A stretch of DNA of 64,000 nucleotides from Paraburkholderia sp. BL10I2N1 (GCF_004361815.1 NZ_SNWA01000001.1:1550001-1614000); one strand, 5' to 3'. Positions 52,050 through 62,226 are shown, counted from the first letter of the stretch. Notes: generated from the letters alone by a model not told the origin. Translations and numbers: made by a program.

Positions 52050-53594
52050 TCACGCGCGAGCCTGCATGAGCGGCGGCCGCCGGTCGAACCACGGACGCGC
52101 CGCCTCGAGTTGTGCGGCGAGCCGAAATAGCGTGGCCTCGCCACCGTCGCGGGTCGCGAACTGCACGCCGACCGGCAGGCCGCGCGAGTTCCAGTAGAGC
52201 GGCACCGACATCGCCGGCTGCCCGGTCAGATTGAACAGTTCGGTGCAGCCCGCCCATGCGAACGCCTTGTTCGACGCTTCTTCCAGCATCTTCTTCATCA
52301 GCGCTTCGATCGGCATGGCGGTGACCGCGCGCATCTGCATCCGTTCGAACTGGGTGGGCAGCATTTCGCCGATCTTGATCGGCGCGCCGGCGAGCGTTGC
52401 ACACAGGATCACGTCATAGCGCGTCAGCAGATTGGTCACCTTCGCCGTGACGCGACGCTGCTCTTCAAGTGCGGCGGGCAGGGCGCGCTCGCCGAGCTTG
52501 CGGCCGATATGCGCCATCGCCCACGTCGATATCTCGAACTCGGTTCGCAGCGGCTTGCGGCCCGTCACACGTTCGGCATTCAGCACGATGTCTTCCGCCA
52601 CAACCGACCAGATTGTGAGGAACGGCTGCCGGACGGCTTCGAAGTCGATGCCGAGCGAAACGGGCTCGACGCGATGCCCGAGCGATGTCGCGAGCTGCGC
52701 GGCATCTGCGAGCGCGGCACGCACATCGGCAGACAGGGTTGGTGCGAGCATGGGATCGGTTACGTAAGCGATGTGCAACGGTTTGCACGGCTCGCCGGTT
52801 GCGCTGAGAAACGTGCCGGGTGCGCCATGCGGGAGTGCTGCGTTGCCGCCGGTGAGATCGAGCAGCAACGCGCTATCGCGCACGCTGCGCGACACCGCGT
52901 GGTCGACGCCGAGTTCGCCTGGCGTTTTCAAGGCTGCAGGCGGTTGCCGGCTGCGCGACGGCTTGAGTCCGAACAGGCCGCAGCACGAGGCGGGAATGCG
53001 GATCGAGCCGCCGCCGTCGGACGCGTGCGCGATCGGCACGATGCCTGCCGCGACGGCTGCCGCTGCTCCGCCGCTCGAGCCGCCCGGCGTGTGATCGAGG
53101 CTCCATGGATTGCGGCACGGACCGAACAGTTCGGGCTCGGTGTAGGGCATCTGCCCGAGTTCCGGCGTGCTCGTCTTGCCGAAGATGTTGAAGCCGGCCG
53201 CCTTCGTCAGCGTGACGATAGGCGCGTCTTCTGTGGGAACATAGTAGCGGTAATGACGGCTGCCCATCGTCATTCGCAAGCCAGCAATCGGTGCGCCGAG
53301 ATCCTTCATCAGATACGGCACGCCGGCGAATGGCCCATGTTTCGCACCGTTCGCACCATTTGCACCGTTCGCGCCATGGTTCGATGCGCGCTGACGGGCC
53401 GCATCGTAGTCCTTCAATATCAGTGCATTGATCGCGGGGTTGACCGCTTCGGCACGCGAGATTGCAGTGTCCAGCAATTCGCGCGCGCTGACTTCGCCTT
53501 TTCGCAGGAGTTCGGCAAGGCCGATGGCGTCATGGGACAGATAGTCTGATTGCACGACGGATGCGCCCCCGCGGTTGAGTGTTCTTGGCTGCAC
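52050..53594 (-). CDS. Amidase signature family hydrolase
   Basis: A 514-residue amidase. The Ser-cisSer-Lys machinery is visible: Lys97 ([12 protein letters not shown]), the GGSSGG segment at 171-176, and nucleophile Ser197 ([14 protein letters not shown]). Activity is hydrolysis of an amide or, less likely, GatA-type chemistry; no gatB/gatC is adjacent. An odd (GAN)3GA repeat lies at about residues 74-84, between the first helices and the Lys motif. The first ~14 residues may not be translated, since a GTG ([12 protein letters not shown]) is an alternative start. Confidence 0.92.
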   Translation of the reverse strand: MQPRTLNRGGASVVQSDYLSHDAIGLAELLRKGEVSARELLDTAISRAEAVNPAINALILKDYDAARQRASNHGANGANGANGAKHGPFAGVPYLMKDLGAPIAGLRMTMGSRHYRYYVPTEDAPIVTLTKAAGFNIFGKTSTPELGQMPYTEPELFGPCRNPWSLDHTPGGSSGGAAAAVAAGIVPIAHASDGGGSIRIPASCCGLFGLKPSRSRQPPAALKTPGELGVDHAVSRSVRDSALLLDLTGGNAALPHGAPGTFLSATGEPCKPLHIAYVTDPMLAPTLSADVRAALADAAQLATSLGHRVEPVSLGIDFEAVRQPFLTIWSVVAEDIVLNAERVTGRKPLRTEFEISTWAMAHIGRKLGERALPAALEEQRRVTAKVTNLLTRYDVILCATLAGAPIKIGEMLPTQFERMQMRAVTAMPIEALMKKMLEEASNKAFAWAGCTELFNLTGQPAMSVPLYWNSRGLPVGVQFATRDGGEATLFRLAAQLEAARPWFDRRPPLMQARA

Positions 53595-53744
53595 GTTACA
53601 TGCAATGCATGTGACGTCGCCGTGACAGCCAGATGAGCGTTGGCTGCATTATTTGTGTCATCGTTCCGGCGACGCGTAAGACCCGACGCATCGCAGGATA
53701 CACGCGGCGCCGTGTGTGCTGGCCGCGTGCTGATGGATTGCAGC

Positions 53745-54443
53745 TTACAGGCGTTCGCCGAGGAACGTCAGCGTGCGGCCGTGCGCGAGCGCAGCGGCGT
53801 GCTGATTGTATGAAGCACGGTCCGGACAATTGAAGCCATGATCGGCGTTCGGATACAGATGGAATTCGGCGTCGTCGCGACCGGCGAAACGTTCTTTCAC
53901 CTGACCCACTGCGTCGAGCGGGATGCCTTGATCGAGTTCGGCGTAATGGAACTGCATCGGTACCTTGATTTGCGCGGCCAGATCCAGGTGGTTCTGGATG
54001 CCGCCGCCGTAGTAGGCCACTGCGCCGTCGACCGTGCGCTGTGCCGCCGCCAGATACGCAAGGCGGCCACCGAAGCAGTAGCCGATCGCCGCCACCTTGC
54101 CGGTTACCTCGGGCATGGCTCGCAGCGCCTGCGCGCTCGCGCCGATGTCCGCAACGGCGAGGTCAACGTTGGTCTTCTGCAGGATCTCGATACCCTTGTC
54201 GCGGTCGGCGCCCGCGTAGGCCAGTTCGACACGCGGCTGCGTGCGCCAGAAGATATCCGGTGCAAGGGCGATATAGCCATCCTGCGCGTACTGGTCGGCG
54301 ACGGAGCGGATATGGCTGTTCACACCGAAGATCTCCTGAACGATGATGACGGCCGGCCCTTTGCCGCTCTTCGGCAGCGCCAGGTAGCCCTCGAAGCTGT
54401 CATTGCCGGCAGCGATGTCGATCCATCGGGAAGTTATGCTCAC
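53745..54443 (-). CDS. Dienelactone hydrolase family protein
   Basis: A 232-residue alpha/beta hydrolase. The Cys-Asp-His triad is seen as Cys123 (AIGYCFGGRLAY), Asp171 (HYAELDQGIP) and His202 (YPNADHGFNC), plus the QEIFGVNSHIRSVAD segment typical of DLH. The enzyme hydrolyses lactones or esters; no chlorocatechol genes are nearby, so a general role is likely. The start is a GTG at 54443 with AAGGAG just before it; the long upstream extension is not supported. Confidence 0.92.
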   Translation of the reverse strand: MSITSRWIDIAAGNDSFEGYLALPKSGKGPAVIIVQEIFGVNSHIRSVADQYAQDGYIALAPDIFWRTQPRVELAYAGADRDKGIEILQKTNVDLAVADIGASAQALRAMPEVTGKVAAIGYCFGGRLAYLAAAQRTVDGAVAYYGGGIQNHLDLAAQIKVPMQFHYAELDQGIPLDAVGQVKERFAGRDDAEFHLYPNADHGFNCPDRASYNQHAAALAHGRTLTFLGERL

Positions 54444-55180
54444 GTCGATCTCCTTGAACGAATGATGAAGCGGTTGATGCGAAATGCGGCCGGTCAGTGT
54501 GCCACCAAAAGTCCGGCGTTGCAGTGGCGCTCGACCTTGCGTACGAGGCCGTCGTGGCGTGGCGCTTCCCGCAAGCGGATTGAAACGATCCGGATTGTTC
54601 ACTTTTCCGCCGCGGGCGGCTTTGGTAGGGTGGGTCAACGCCTGCCGACAGCGACTATGTGCCGTTGTGGGCGGGCAAGGCGCGAACCGCAGCGCAGCGA
54701 CGGTCTGACCGCTGCCGGGCTGGTCGATCAACTGCACGACCCAAGGCGTGCGGCAGCAGCGAAAATCGCTGTTGCCGCGGACTGCCAGAGGCCACTTCGT
54801 GCTCGTTTGAATTAATAAAGGTGTTGCAAATACAGACCCTTAGCGATCTTCCTGCGGCCCTTTTAGAAGAAACCTTCACGTAGCGGAAACCCGCATGGGC
54901 TGGCGGTTTCCGCGTGACAGACCGGACCCCCGACGCGGTTTTGGGATAAACACTATTAGTAGTGATCCCACTTTCTCAAAAAAATCCCACAAATTAATTT
55001 GATGGCCTACACTTGCGCGCAAGTACGGCTGGCCGCCTGCCAAAAACAGACTGGCTGACGTACTTGCCAAGTGCATGAACGATGCAACCGGCGTGATCGT
55101 CCACGGGATGTAACGACACGTGCAGGAAGCGGGGACACAGGGCGATTACGTTGTTTTTGGGACCGAAACTGGAGACTTAC
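54444..55180. other. Intergenic region, DLH to LivK-type gene
   Basis: 737 bp. Near the right side are two inverted repeats: GCGGAAACC/GGTTTCCGC (54883-54891/54905-54913) and GGGAT ... ATCCC enclosing ACTATTAGTAGT (54943-54969). An AT-rich stretch (54955-55010) probably carries the binding-protein promoter. No gene was recognised; the short ORFs are shadow frames. Confidence 0.5.
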
Positions 55181-56326
55181 ATGAACATCAAGATTCAAAA
55201 GCTGTTGCCGATTAGCGCTGCGGTGATGCTGTTCGCGACGTTGGCAACATCGGCTGCCGCCGACACGGTCGTCAAGATCGGTCACGTTGCGCCGCTGACT
55301 GGCGGTATCGCCCACCTGGGTAAAGACAACGAAAACGGCGCACGTCTCGCCGTTGAAGAAATCAACGCGAAGGGCCTGACGATCGGCGGCCAGAAGGTCA
55401 CGCTGGAACTGGACGCGCAGGACGACGCGGCTGACCCGCGTACGGCTACGCAGGTTGCGCAGAAGCTGGTTGACGACAAGGTCGTGGCAGTGGTTGGCCA
55501 CCTGAACTCGGGCACGTCGATCCCGGCTTCGAAGATCTACAGCGACGCAGGCATCGTGCAGATCTCGCCGTCGGCAACGAACCCGGCTTACACGCAACAG
55601 GGCTTCAAGACGACGTACCGCGTCGTGGCGACCGATGCGCAACAAGGTCCGGCACTCGCTAACTACGCGTCCAAGACCATGAAGGTGAAGAGCGTCGCGA
55701 TCGTCGACGACTCGACCGCTTACGGCCAGGGTCTGGCAAACGAATTCGAGAAGACCGCCAAGTCGCTCGGCCTGAACGTGGTGTCGCATGACGCGACGAA
55801 CGACAAGGCAGTCGACTTCCGCGCAATTCTGACGAAGATCAAGGGCGAAAACCCGGACGCGATCATGTACGGCGGCATGGACGCCACCGGCGGCCCGTTC
55901 GCCAAGCAAGCGAAGCAGCTCGGCCTGCGCGCGAAGGTGCTGGCAGGCGACGGCGTGTGTACCGACAAGCTGTCGGATCTCGCTGGCGACGCAACCGACA
56001 ACATCGTCTGCTCGGAAGCCGGTATGGCGCTCGAGAAGATGTCGGGTGGCGCAGCGTTCCTCGCGAAGTATCAGAAGCGTTTCGGTCAGCCGATCCAGAT
56101 TTACGCTCCGTTCACGTATGACGCTGTGTACATCGTCGTCGACGCCATGAAGCGTGCAGGCTCGACCGATCCGGCGAAGATCCTGGCGGCAATGCCGGCC
56201 ACGGACTACAAGGGTGTGATCGGTGAAACCACGTTCGACTCGAAGGGTGACCTTCAGCACGGCGTGATCTCGCTGTACAACTACAAGTCAGGTAAGAAGA
56301 CGCTGCTCGACGTAGTGAAGATGTAA
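55181..56326 (+). CDS. Branched-chain amino acid ABC transporter substrate-binding protein (LivK-like)
   Basis: A 381-residue periplasmic binding protein. The signal peptide is 1-27 (LMFATLATSAAA-type end), and the mature protein begins DTVVKIGHVAPLTGGIAHLGKDNENGARLAVEEIN, the classic Leu/Ile/Val-binding opening. SYAYGQGLANEFEKTA-like and YGGMDATGGPFAKQAKQLG segments follow. GGAG precedes the ATG. The permease and ATPase genes are not adjacent, so it works with a transporter encoded elsewhere. Codon use is strongly biased (CTG, CGT, AAG), suggesting high expression. Confidence 0.95.
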   Translation: MNIKIQKLLPISAAVMLFATLATSAAADTVVKIGHVAPLTGGIAHLGKDNENGARLAVEEINAKGLTIGGQKVTLELDAQDDAADPRTATQVAQKLVDDKVVAVVGHLNSGTSIPASKIYSDAGIVQISPSATNPAYTQQGFKTTYRVVATDAQQGPALANYASKTMKVKSVAIVDDSTAYGQGLANEFEKTAKSLGLNVVSHDATNDKAVDFRAILTKIKGENPDAIMYGGMDATGGPFAKQAKQLGLRAKVLAGDGVCTDKLSDLAGDATDNIVCSEAGMALEKMSGGAAFLAKYQKRFGQPIQIYAPFTYDAVYIVVDAMKRAGSTDPAKILAAMPATDYKGVIGETTFDSKGDLQHGVISLYNYKSGKKTLLDVVKM

Positions 56327-56377
56327 TACCGGCTAGCGGGGAGACCGGGTTCGCCTGGTCTTCGCAAAGTCATGAAC

Positions 56378-56414
56378 GGCACGCGAGGCGCAAGCTTCGC
56401 GTGCCTTTTCTTTT
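56378..56414 (+). terminator. Intrinsic terminator of the LivK-like gene
   Basis: GGCACGCGA (56378-56386) and TCGCGTGCC (56397-56405) form a perfect stem followed by TTTTCTTTT. Confidence 0.9.
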
Positions 56415-56716
56415 GTTGTTCGGGCGGGACGCTGACGCTACATGCGAGCGTGTCGACGTTTTTGCACGGGAAGTGCAGGCGCAATCGTTTGCGCTGGTTT
56501 GATCTGGCGTTGCAGGGTGGACACGCGCACAACATGGCGGTTTGTTGAGCAGCACTACTTCCGGAACTGGCTCGCGATGCTCACGCGTATGAAGACGACG
56601 ATCATCGCGAGTTCATCTGCAACCTCGTGTCGCTGGAAGCAGCCCGCCAAACGGGTCAATGAATATCGGTGCCCAATTCGTGATGTGCCGGCAAAGCGTT
56701 CGGCGCGACAATCACA
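56415..56716. other. Intergenic region
   Basis: About 300 bp between the binding-protein terminator and the 3' end of the MFS gene. Nothing recognisable. Confidence 0.5.
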
Positions 56717-57928
56717 TCAAAGCTTCAGCCACCGCAGCACCCTCGGCCCCGTGACCGCGATCAGCGCGGAGCACGCCGCGACAACTGACAGTCCGATGGA
56801 CAGGTTCGTCACCTGCGCGACGCCGCCGATAATCACTGGCCCCAGCATCAGCCCGAAGTAGGCGAGCCCCGCGACGTGCGCGAGCCCTTCAGCCGCATGG
56901 ATGCCGTCGACGCGCGCGGCGGCTGCGAACAGCACCGGCATCATGTTCGCCAGACCGAGACCCATCAGCGTGAATCCGGTTAGCGCCGCGACCGGATACG
57001 GCAGCAGCAGTGCGCCGATCATCCCCGCGCAGGCGAGCGATGCGCTCGCCATGATCAGTTGCGGCGCGCCGAAGCGGGCGCGTACAGCGTCACCGGCGAA
57101 ACGGGCCGCGGCCATGCCGCCCGAAAACGCCGCGTACGCGGTGCTCGCGAGAGCGGGCGTCGAGACGACGACATCGCGCATGTAGACGGTGGCCCAGTCG
57201 TACATCGCACCTTCGGCGATGAGCGCAATCAGCGCGATCCCACCAAGTGCCCACAGCGCAGGCGAGCGCCAGCGGTTCGCGCGCGGCATGCCGGCATCCG
57301 GACGTTCGTGGTGTGGCACGTGCGGCAGCACTGAGGGGCAGGCAATCAGCAGGACCAGCGCGCTGAGCAGCGCGGCGAGCAGCAGATGCACAGCGGGTGC
57401 CATCCCGCGCGAAAGCAGCGCGCCGCCGACCGCCGCCCCAGCCATCCCACCGATGCTGAACATGCCGTGCAGCGCCGACATGATGGGCCGCCCGAGTGCC
57501 TCCTCGACGGCGCTTGCCTCGGCGTTCATCGCGACATCGAGCGTCGCCATCGCGGCGCCGAACACGGCAAGCACGACGAGCAACAGCCAGTAAGCCGGCA
57601 CGACCAGGATCAGCGCGCCGCAGAAGGCCATCGTCAGGCCGCCCGCGAGGCACGCGCGGCGCGAGCCGACGCGTGCAATCCACTTAGCATTAAGCGCCAT
57701 CGCGGCAATCGAGCCGACCGCGACCGCAAGCAGCGCGAACGACAACAACGCTGGATTGAGATGAAAACGGTCGCGCACCGTAGGGACGTACACCCCCCAC
57801 GACGCGTACATCATGCCGGCAACGAAAAAGAGCGCCATCGTCGCGTAGCGGGCGCGCCGACGCGCGGCGACTGGCAGACTGGCGTGGGCGGCGGGAAGCG
57901 CAGCGAAATCGGAGGGGCGATCGGACAC
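56717..57928 (-). CDS. MFS transporter, YbjJ-like
   Basis: A 403-residue 12-helix permease. TMALFFVAGMMYASWGVYVPTVRDRFHLNPALLSFALLAVAVGSI and AMATLDVAMNAEASAVEEALGRPIMSALHGMFSIGGMAGA are typical of the FucP/YbjJ-like MFS group (E. coli YbjJ is 402 residues). The start is uncertain: a GTG at 57928 gives the family length, while an ATG at 57997 adds 23 residues. Substrate unknown. Divergent from the HugZ-like gene. Confidence 0.85.
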   Translation of the reverse strand: MSDRPSDFAALPAAHASLPVAARRRARYATMALFFVAGMMYASWGVYVPTVRDRFHLNPALLSFALLAVAVGSIAAMALNAKWIARVGSRRACLAGGLTMAFCGALILVVPAYWLLLVVLAVFGAAMATLDVAMNAEASAVEEALGRPIMSALHGMFSIGGMAGAAVGGALLSRGMAPAVHLLLAALLSALVLLIACPSVLPHVPHHERPDAGMPRANRWRSPALWALGGIALIALIAEGAMYDWATVYMRDVVVSTPALASTAYAAFSGGMAAARFAGDAVRARFGAPQLIMASASLACAGMIGALLLPYPVAALTGFTLMGLGLANMMPVLFAAAARVDGIHAAEGLAHVAGLAYFGLMLGPVIIGGVAQVTNLSIGLSVVAACSALIAVTGPRVLRWLKL

Positions 57929-58030
57929 AGGAATCTCGCTGAAAAAGAAAGCGCGCTGAAAGCGAAATGTCGATTCTATCGAACCGATCGATCCCATGCT
58001 GGAAGGCCCTGAACTAATATCTACTTCTAC

Positions 58031-58786
58031 ATGAACGCGACGATGCCGTGCGGCCGACTCACGACGCCGCGTGATGCCGTGCGATCCCGTTCTCCGCTAC
58101 CGTCTTCCGTCGAGGCTTTCCGCTTGAAACTCCCCGCTCACGCTCCGCTTCATCTGTTGCATCAGGCCGCCGCCGGCACGCTTGCCACGCATTCGCGCCA
58201 GCCGGAGGGTTATCCGTATCCTTCGGTGCTGCCGTTCGCACCGGACGCACGGCATCGGCCTACCATCCTCGTCAGCCGGCTTGCCGAGCACACGCGCAAT
58301 CTGCAGGCGGATCCGCGCTCCGGTTTTCTGATCGTGCACGCGCCAGATGGAGACGTGCTGAACGGTCAGCGGGTCACGCTGCTGGGTTCGTTCGAACCGG
58401 TCGAGCCGGCGCCGGAAATCGCGCGACGCTATCTGCGCTATCACCCGGATGCCGAACGCTATCTCATGCTCGGCGATTTCACTTTCTGGGTTCTTTCGCT
58501 GGAGCGTCTGCGCTATATCGGTGGCTTTGGGGCGATGGGCTGGCTCGACGCGGATGAACTCGATCCCCTCGAACCGCTTTCGTTCGAAGAAGAAGAGGTG
58601 CTCACTGAATTTTTTGATCGACATCCCCGGCGCGGCGGGGATGTCGACCTGGCTGGCATCGACCGTTACGGAGCCGATCTGAAAATCGGCGGTCAGCGGG
58701 CGCGCTTCATCTTTGATGCGCCGAAAATGGATTCGTCATCCTTGCATGAGGCGCTAGCTGATTGCATCGAGCGTCACGCGGATTAA
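58031..58786 (+). CDS. HugZ-like (pyridoxamine 5'-phosphate oxidase fold) protein
   Basis: A 251-residue split-barrel protein with an N-terminal PNPOx-like domain (LLHQAAAGTLATHSRQPEGYPYPSVLPFAPDARHRPTILVSRLAEHTRNLQADPRSGFLI) and a C-terminal DUF2470-like domain (FFDRHPRRGGDVDLAGIDRYGADLKIGGQRARFIFD). This architecture is shared with HugZ-type heme-binding/oxygenase proteins and flavin-binding homologues. Whether it acts on heme cannot be told. The first ~35 residues are poorly conserved, so the true start may be further in. Confidence 0.83.
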   Translation: MNATMPCGRLTTPRDAVRSRSPLPSSVEAFRLKLPAHAPLHLLHQAAAGTLATHSRQPEGYPYPSVLPFAPDARHRPTILVSRLAEHTRNLQADPRSGFLIVHAPDGDVLNGQRVTLLGSFEPVEPAPEIARRYLRYHPDAERYLMLGDFTFWVLSLERLRYIGGFGAMGWLDADELDPLEPLSFEEEEVLTEFFDRHPRRGGDVDLAGIDRYGADLKIGGQRARFIFDAPKMDSSSLHEALADCIERHAD

Positions 58787-59177
58787 CTCTGTTGCATCGG
58801 GAAAACACTGGTTTGCGCCGCGGAGTATCCCGATAGTAGCGGTCCACGCGTGGATGAAATGAGAAAACTCTCACGCCGTGAAATGTTTTTGTTAAAAAGG
58901 TAGATTAATTTTCATGATTCGATAATTTTAACGAGATATTTATAAGACTTGGTAAGGGTTTTTCGGAAAACGATGAATTCCCCTGAAATGAAAAGCACTT
59001 GTCTGAGAAGGCGCTACGCGAATTCTTTTGAAACGGGACATAATAATTTTTGGTTGTGGCTTTTCTCCGGTTTCGATTTTGTGTTAATCTCGCCAGCAAA
59101 TTCCGAGGCATGAACATCTTCAAAGGGCAAGCCAGCACCGAGACTGGCAGTCATTTAACCGAACCACAAGGGAACCT
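58787..59177. other. AT-rich control region upstream of the H-NS gene
   Basis: About 390 bp. From 58860 to 59110 it is strikingly AT-rich, with runs such as GTTAAAAAGGTAGATTAATT and ATAATTTTTGG, in contrast to flanking DNA. Several -10-like hexamers can be drawn, but none with a convincing -35. AT-rich curved-type DNA is the kind H-NS binds, so autoregulation is plausible. Confidence 0.5.
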
Positions 59178-59477
59178 ATGTCTTCCTACAAGGAACTACT
59201 CGCGCAGCGAGAGAAGCTGGAAAAGCAGATCGAAGAAGCAAAGTCGCGCGAATATGCGGAAGTGCTGAACGAAATCAAGCAGAAAATGGCCGACTACGGC
59301 ATTACGCTTACCGAACTCGGTGGCGGCCGTGGCAAGGCTGCAAAGGCGGGTCGTCCGCGCGCTGGCGTGGCGCCGAAATATCGCGATCCGGACAGCGGCA
59401 GCACATGGTCCGGCCGCGGCAAACCCCCCCGCTGGATTGCGGGCAAGGATCGGGAAAAGTTTCTGATCTCGAAGTAA
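59178..59477 (+). CDS. H-NS family nucleoid-associated protein
   Basis: A 99-residue H-NS/Bv3F type protein. The N-terminal coiled-coil oligomerisation region is YKELLAQREKLEKQIEEAKSREYAEVLNEIKQKMADYG. A basic Gly/Ala linker (GRGKAAKAGRPRAG) leads to the C-terminal DNA-binding motif YRDPDSGSTWSGRGKPPRWIAG, with the core GRGKPP resembling H-NS QGRTP loops. It binds AT-rich DNA and silences transcription. The short length is usual for betaproteobacterial paralogues. It has its own terminator. Confidence 0.95.
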   Translation: MSSYKELLAQREKLEKQIEEAKSREYAEVLNEIKQKMADYGITLTELGGGRGKAAKAGRPRAGVAPKYRDPDSGSTWSGRGKPPRWIAGKDREKFLISK

Positions 59478-59537
59478 AGAAGATATTCAAGGGTTGCCGT
59501 TTCGCCTGAGAACCGGAAAGCCGCAACCGCTGCAAAG

Positions 59538-59569
59538 AACCGTGCTACCACAAGGAGCGCGGTTTTTTT
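59538..59569 (+). terminator. Intrinsic terminator of the H-NS gene
   Basis: AACCGTGCT (59538-59546) pairs with AGCGCGGTT (59556-59564), with one G-U pair, followed by a seven-T run from 59563. Confidence 0.85.
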
Positions 59570-59747
59570 ATTATTCGCCGGACGGGTCAGGATTTCCCGG
59601 CGAGCAGCGCGGTTTCCCGGGAAGCGGAATGCGAATGCTTCGTGTTTTTATAACAGGCTGATTTAAAAGGGAATTTTTCGAGGGCGACCGGTATTTCGAC
59701 CTTCGGCCCGGTAGAATGACGGCATCGAATAACCCGTTTGCCTTCGT

Positions 59748-60992
59748 ATGTCTTTCGCTGCCACCGAACCTTCCGCAGAAAAACATCAAGTCGCGCGCCG
59801 GACCACGTGGGTCAGTATCGCGTTAAACGCGATATTGATGGCGCTGCAAGTCATCATCGGCGTGTTTGCGCACTCGCAGGCACTTGTCGCCGACGGCATC
59901 CATTCGCTTGCCGATCTCGTTTCCGATTTTGTCGTTCTATTTGCGAACCGTCACAGCGGGGCGAAGCCCGATGCCGATCACAATTACGGACACAGCCGGT
60001 ACGAAACGGTGGCCTCTCTGTTCCTTGGCGGACTGCTGATCTCGGTCGGCGTCGGGATGTTGTGGCGCGCCGGTACGCGTCTCGCCAATCTTGGCGATAT
60101 TCCTGCCGTCCATGTGAGTGCGCTCGTGGTGGCGGTGCTGGTGCTTGTCTCTAAAGAGGGCCTCTTTCGTTACATGCTGCGCGAAGCGCAGCGCGTGCGC
60201 TCCGCCATGCTGATTGCCAACGCGTGGCACGCGCGCTCGGACGCGGCTTCGTCGCTGGTGGTCGCGATAGGGATCGTCGGCAGCATGGCTGGCGTGCGCC
60301 TGCTCGATCCGATTGCGGCAGCGATCGTAGGCTTCATGGTCGCGCGCATGGGATGGACCTTCGGCTGGGATGCGCTACAGGATCTATCCGACCGCGCGCT
60401 GGACGAGGCTTCCGCCGCCGACGTGCGCGCCCTGCTGATGGCAACGCCCGGCGTGCGCGACGTGCATGAGCTGCGAACCCGCAAGATGGGCGACCTTGCG
60501 CTGATCGATGCGCATATCCTGGTCGATCCGATGATCTCGGTGTCGGAAGGGCATTACATTGCCGAGTCGGCAAGGGCGCGTGTCCTGACTGACAACCGCG
60601 TACTGGACGCGTTGATTCACGTGGATCCAGAAAACGACGCGGTGGCGCGACCTCCGGTCAATTTGCCGCCGCGCGAGCGGATTGTCGCGAACGTTGAGGC
60701 GGCGCTTGCCACCCATGGCGCAAAGCCGCTGGCGGTCAACTTGCATTATCTGAGCACGGGTCTCGACATAGAGGTCACGCTGCAACCACGAGCAGGCGAT
60801 GTTCGCGAAACGGATGCGCAGCTACTGGCGCGTCTCGATGTGGCCGGACTAAAGCGCGAACTGGGTGCGCGCAGGCTGAGCTTGGTTCGGGCACTGTCGG
60901 CGCCGGGAGCGTCCGGCGCCGACAGCGAGTCGGGTATCTCACGCGCGTCAGGCGCGAGCCCGGCTGTGCAGGAACGGCACGAGGCGGACTGA
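59748..60992 (+). CDS. Cation diffusion facilitator family metal exporter
   Basis: A 414-residue CDF transporter. Six helices in the first ~210 residues carry the metal site: His52 and Asp56 (DGIHSLADLVSD) on helix 2 and His161 and Asp165 (NAWHARSDAASS) on helix 5. The HD-HD combination favours Zn(II) over Fe/Mn among CDF proteins. The cytoplasmic domain (about 215-300) has the usual AA...VHELRTRKMGDLALIDAHILVDP. A long extra C-terminal extension of about 120 residues is Ala/Gly/Ser-rich at its end. Single gene; metal specificity is inferred. Confidence 0.9.
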   Translation: MSFAATEPSAEKHQVARRTTWVSIALNAILMALQVIIGVFAHSQALVADGIHSLADLVSDFVVLFANRHSGAKPDADHNYGHSRYETVASLFLGGLLISVGVGMLWRAGTRLANLGDIPAVHVSALVVAVLVLVSKEGLFRYMLREAQRVRSAMLIANAWHARSDAASSLVVAIGIVGSMAGVRLLDPIAAAIVGFMVARMGWTFGWDALQDLSDRALDEASAADVRALLMATPGVRDVHELRTRKMGDLALIDAHILVDPMISVSEGHYIAESARARVLTDNRVLDALIHVDPENDAVARPPVNLPPRERIVANVEAALATHGAKPLAVNLHYLSTGLDIEVTLQPRAGDVRETDAQLLARLDVAGLKRELGARRLSLVRALSAPGASGADSESGISRASGASPAVQERHEAD

Positions 60993-61044
60993 GCGTGGCG
61001 GGCGGGTGTCGGTTGTTTCGGGCGGAGCGGTCACACCAACCGGG

Positions 61045-61503
61045 CTAGAGCGGCAGTTGCGTATCGAACTTGATCTCGCGCAGCACGACGCTTGTGCGGA
61101 CCTGCGCCACAGCGGGAATCTTGAAGATGCGATCGTGCAGGAACGTGTCGTAAGCCTTGATGTCCGGGGCGACGATCTTGAGGATGTAGTCGGATTCGCC
61201 GGTGGTGCTGTAGCACTCCGTCACCTCCGGACACGTCGAGATTTCCCGTTCGAACTGCTCGACCCCACCCTCGGTGTGCCGTGTCAGATGGATATGTGCA
61301 AGCGCGCAAACGTGCAGCCCGAGTTTCTCGCGATCCAGCAAAGCCGTGTAGCGCTGGATCACGCCGGACTGCTCCATGTCCTTGATGCGCCGCCAGCAGG
61401 GCGTGCTGGACAGGCCGACCTGGTCGGAGATCTCCTGCACGGAACGGCGTGCATCGAGCTGCAAAAGGCGCAGGATTTTTTGAGAGAACGTATCGAGTGT
61501 CAA
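61045..61503 (-). CDS. Lrp/AsnC family transcriptional regulator
   Basis: A 152-residue regulator. The helix-turn-helix is ILRLLQLDARRSVQEISDQVGLSSTPCWRRIKDMEQSGVIQ, the ligand-binding RAM domain has TGESDYILKIVAPDIKAYDTFLHD. Such proteins sense amino acids. It is leftward, 96 bp downstream of the exonuclease gene and convergent with the CDF gene; targets unknown. Confidence 0.94.
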   Translation of the reverse strand: MTLDTFSQKILRLLQLDARRSVQEISDQVGLSSTPCWRRIKDMEQSGVIQRYTALLDREKLGLHVCALAHIHLTRHTEGGVEQFEREISTCPEVTECYSTTGESDYILKIVAPDIKAYDTFLHDRIFKIPAVAQVRTSVVLREIKFDTQLPL

Positions 61504-61599
61504 CTGCGCCTCCGTTTGCTTCGCCAGGTTCCTGAAGCTGAATGGTAGAGGTCGCGAAAACGAAACGCAATGTAAAACGCTGCTGACGAGGGAGATTCC

Positions 61600-62226
61600 C
61601 TAATTTGCTGGTTCGTCGGCGGCTTTTTGTCCTGAGCCGTCCCCATCTTCGTCGATCACGCGCGCTTGTTGCGTGGTGCGCAATTCCGCCAGCATGTTGC
61701 AGAAGAGCGCGCCCTGCTCGATTGCGTCGTCGAGCGCGACGTGGGTGTGGGGATGATCGTCGAACCAGTGCTTCGGAAGGCGCGGCTTGATGCACTTTCG
61801 GTACGGCAGGCCGGTCATGGCGAACGCGAGCGTCTTGATGTCGAGCGCGGACCAGGAAAACGGGCAGCGGCCGGTAAAGCGCATCATGTACCAGAACATG
61901 AAGGTGAAATCGAAGCCCGCCGGCATCGCAACGAACACCGGCTTGCCGGGCAGCGCCTCGACCCATCCGACATAGGCATTGAGCGCCGCGTCGGGTTTCT
62001 GAAGGTCCTTGCGGCAGGCAGCCCACGCGTCGGGTTGCGTTTGCCACCACGCGGCCTGCACCGGATGCGGCGCGGCGCCGTCCAGCAATTCGAGATTGGC
62101 GGAGAACGTGGCGACGAGCTTTTTGTCAGCGGTATAGGCCGCCGACGCGAAACTGAGCATCGAGTGCGGGCCAGGAATCGGGCCGTCCGCTTCGACGTCA
62201 GTGCTCACATAGATTTCAGCGGTCAT
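61600..62226 (-). CDS. 3'-5' exonuclease-like protein (DEDD fold)
   Basis: A 208-residue protein with the RNase H-like exonuclease motifs: Asp/Glu in [11 protein letters not shown] (motif I), [11 protein letters not shown] (motif II), and [11 protein letters not shown] (motif III, DEDDh type). A C-terminal acidic tail ([15 protein letters not shown]) is unstructured. Probable activity on single-stranded DNA or RNA; not proven. The start overlaps the MBL-fold gene stop by four bases, so the two are coupled. Confidence 0.85.
   Translation of the reverse strand: MTAEIYVSTDVEADGPIPGPHSMLSFASAAYTADKKLVATFSANLELLDGAAPHPVQAAWWQTQPDAWAACRKDLQKPDAALNAYVGWVEALPGKPVFVAMPAGFDFTFMFWYMMRFTGRCPFSWSALDIKTLAFAMTGLPYRKCIKPRLPKHWFDDHPHTHVALDDAIEQGALFCNMLAELRTTQQARVIDEDGDGSGQKAADEPAN

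Noticed and set aside
54883..54969. The two inverted repeats upstream of the LivK-like gene as a riboswitch
   Set aside because: The stems are short and separated, without a conserved core, and lie at or before the likely promoter; noted only as inverted repeats.
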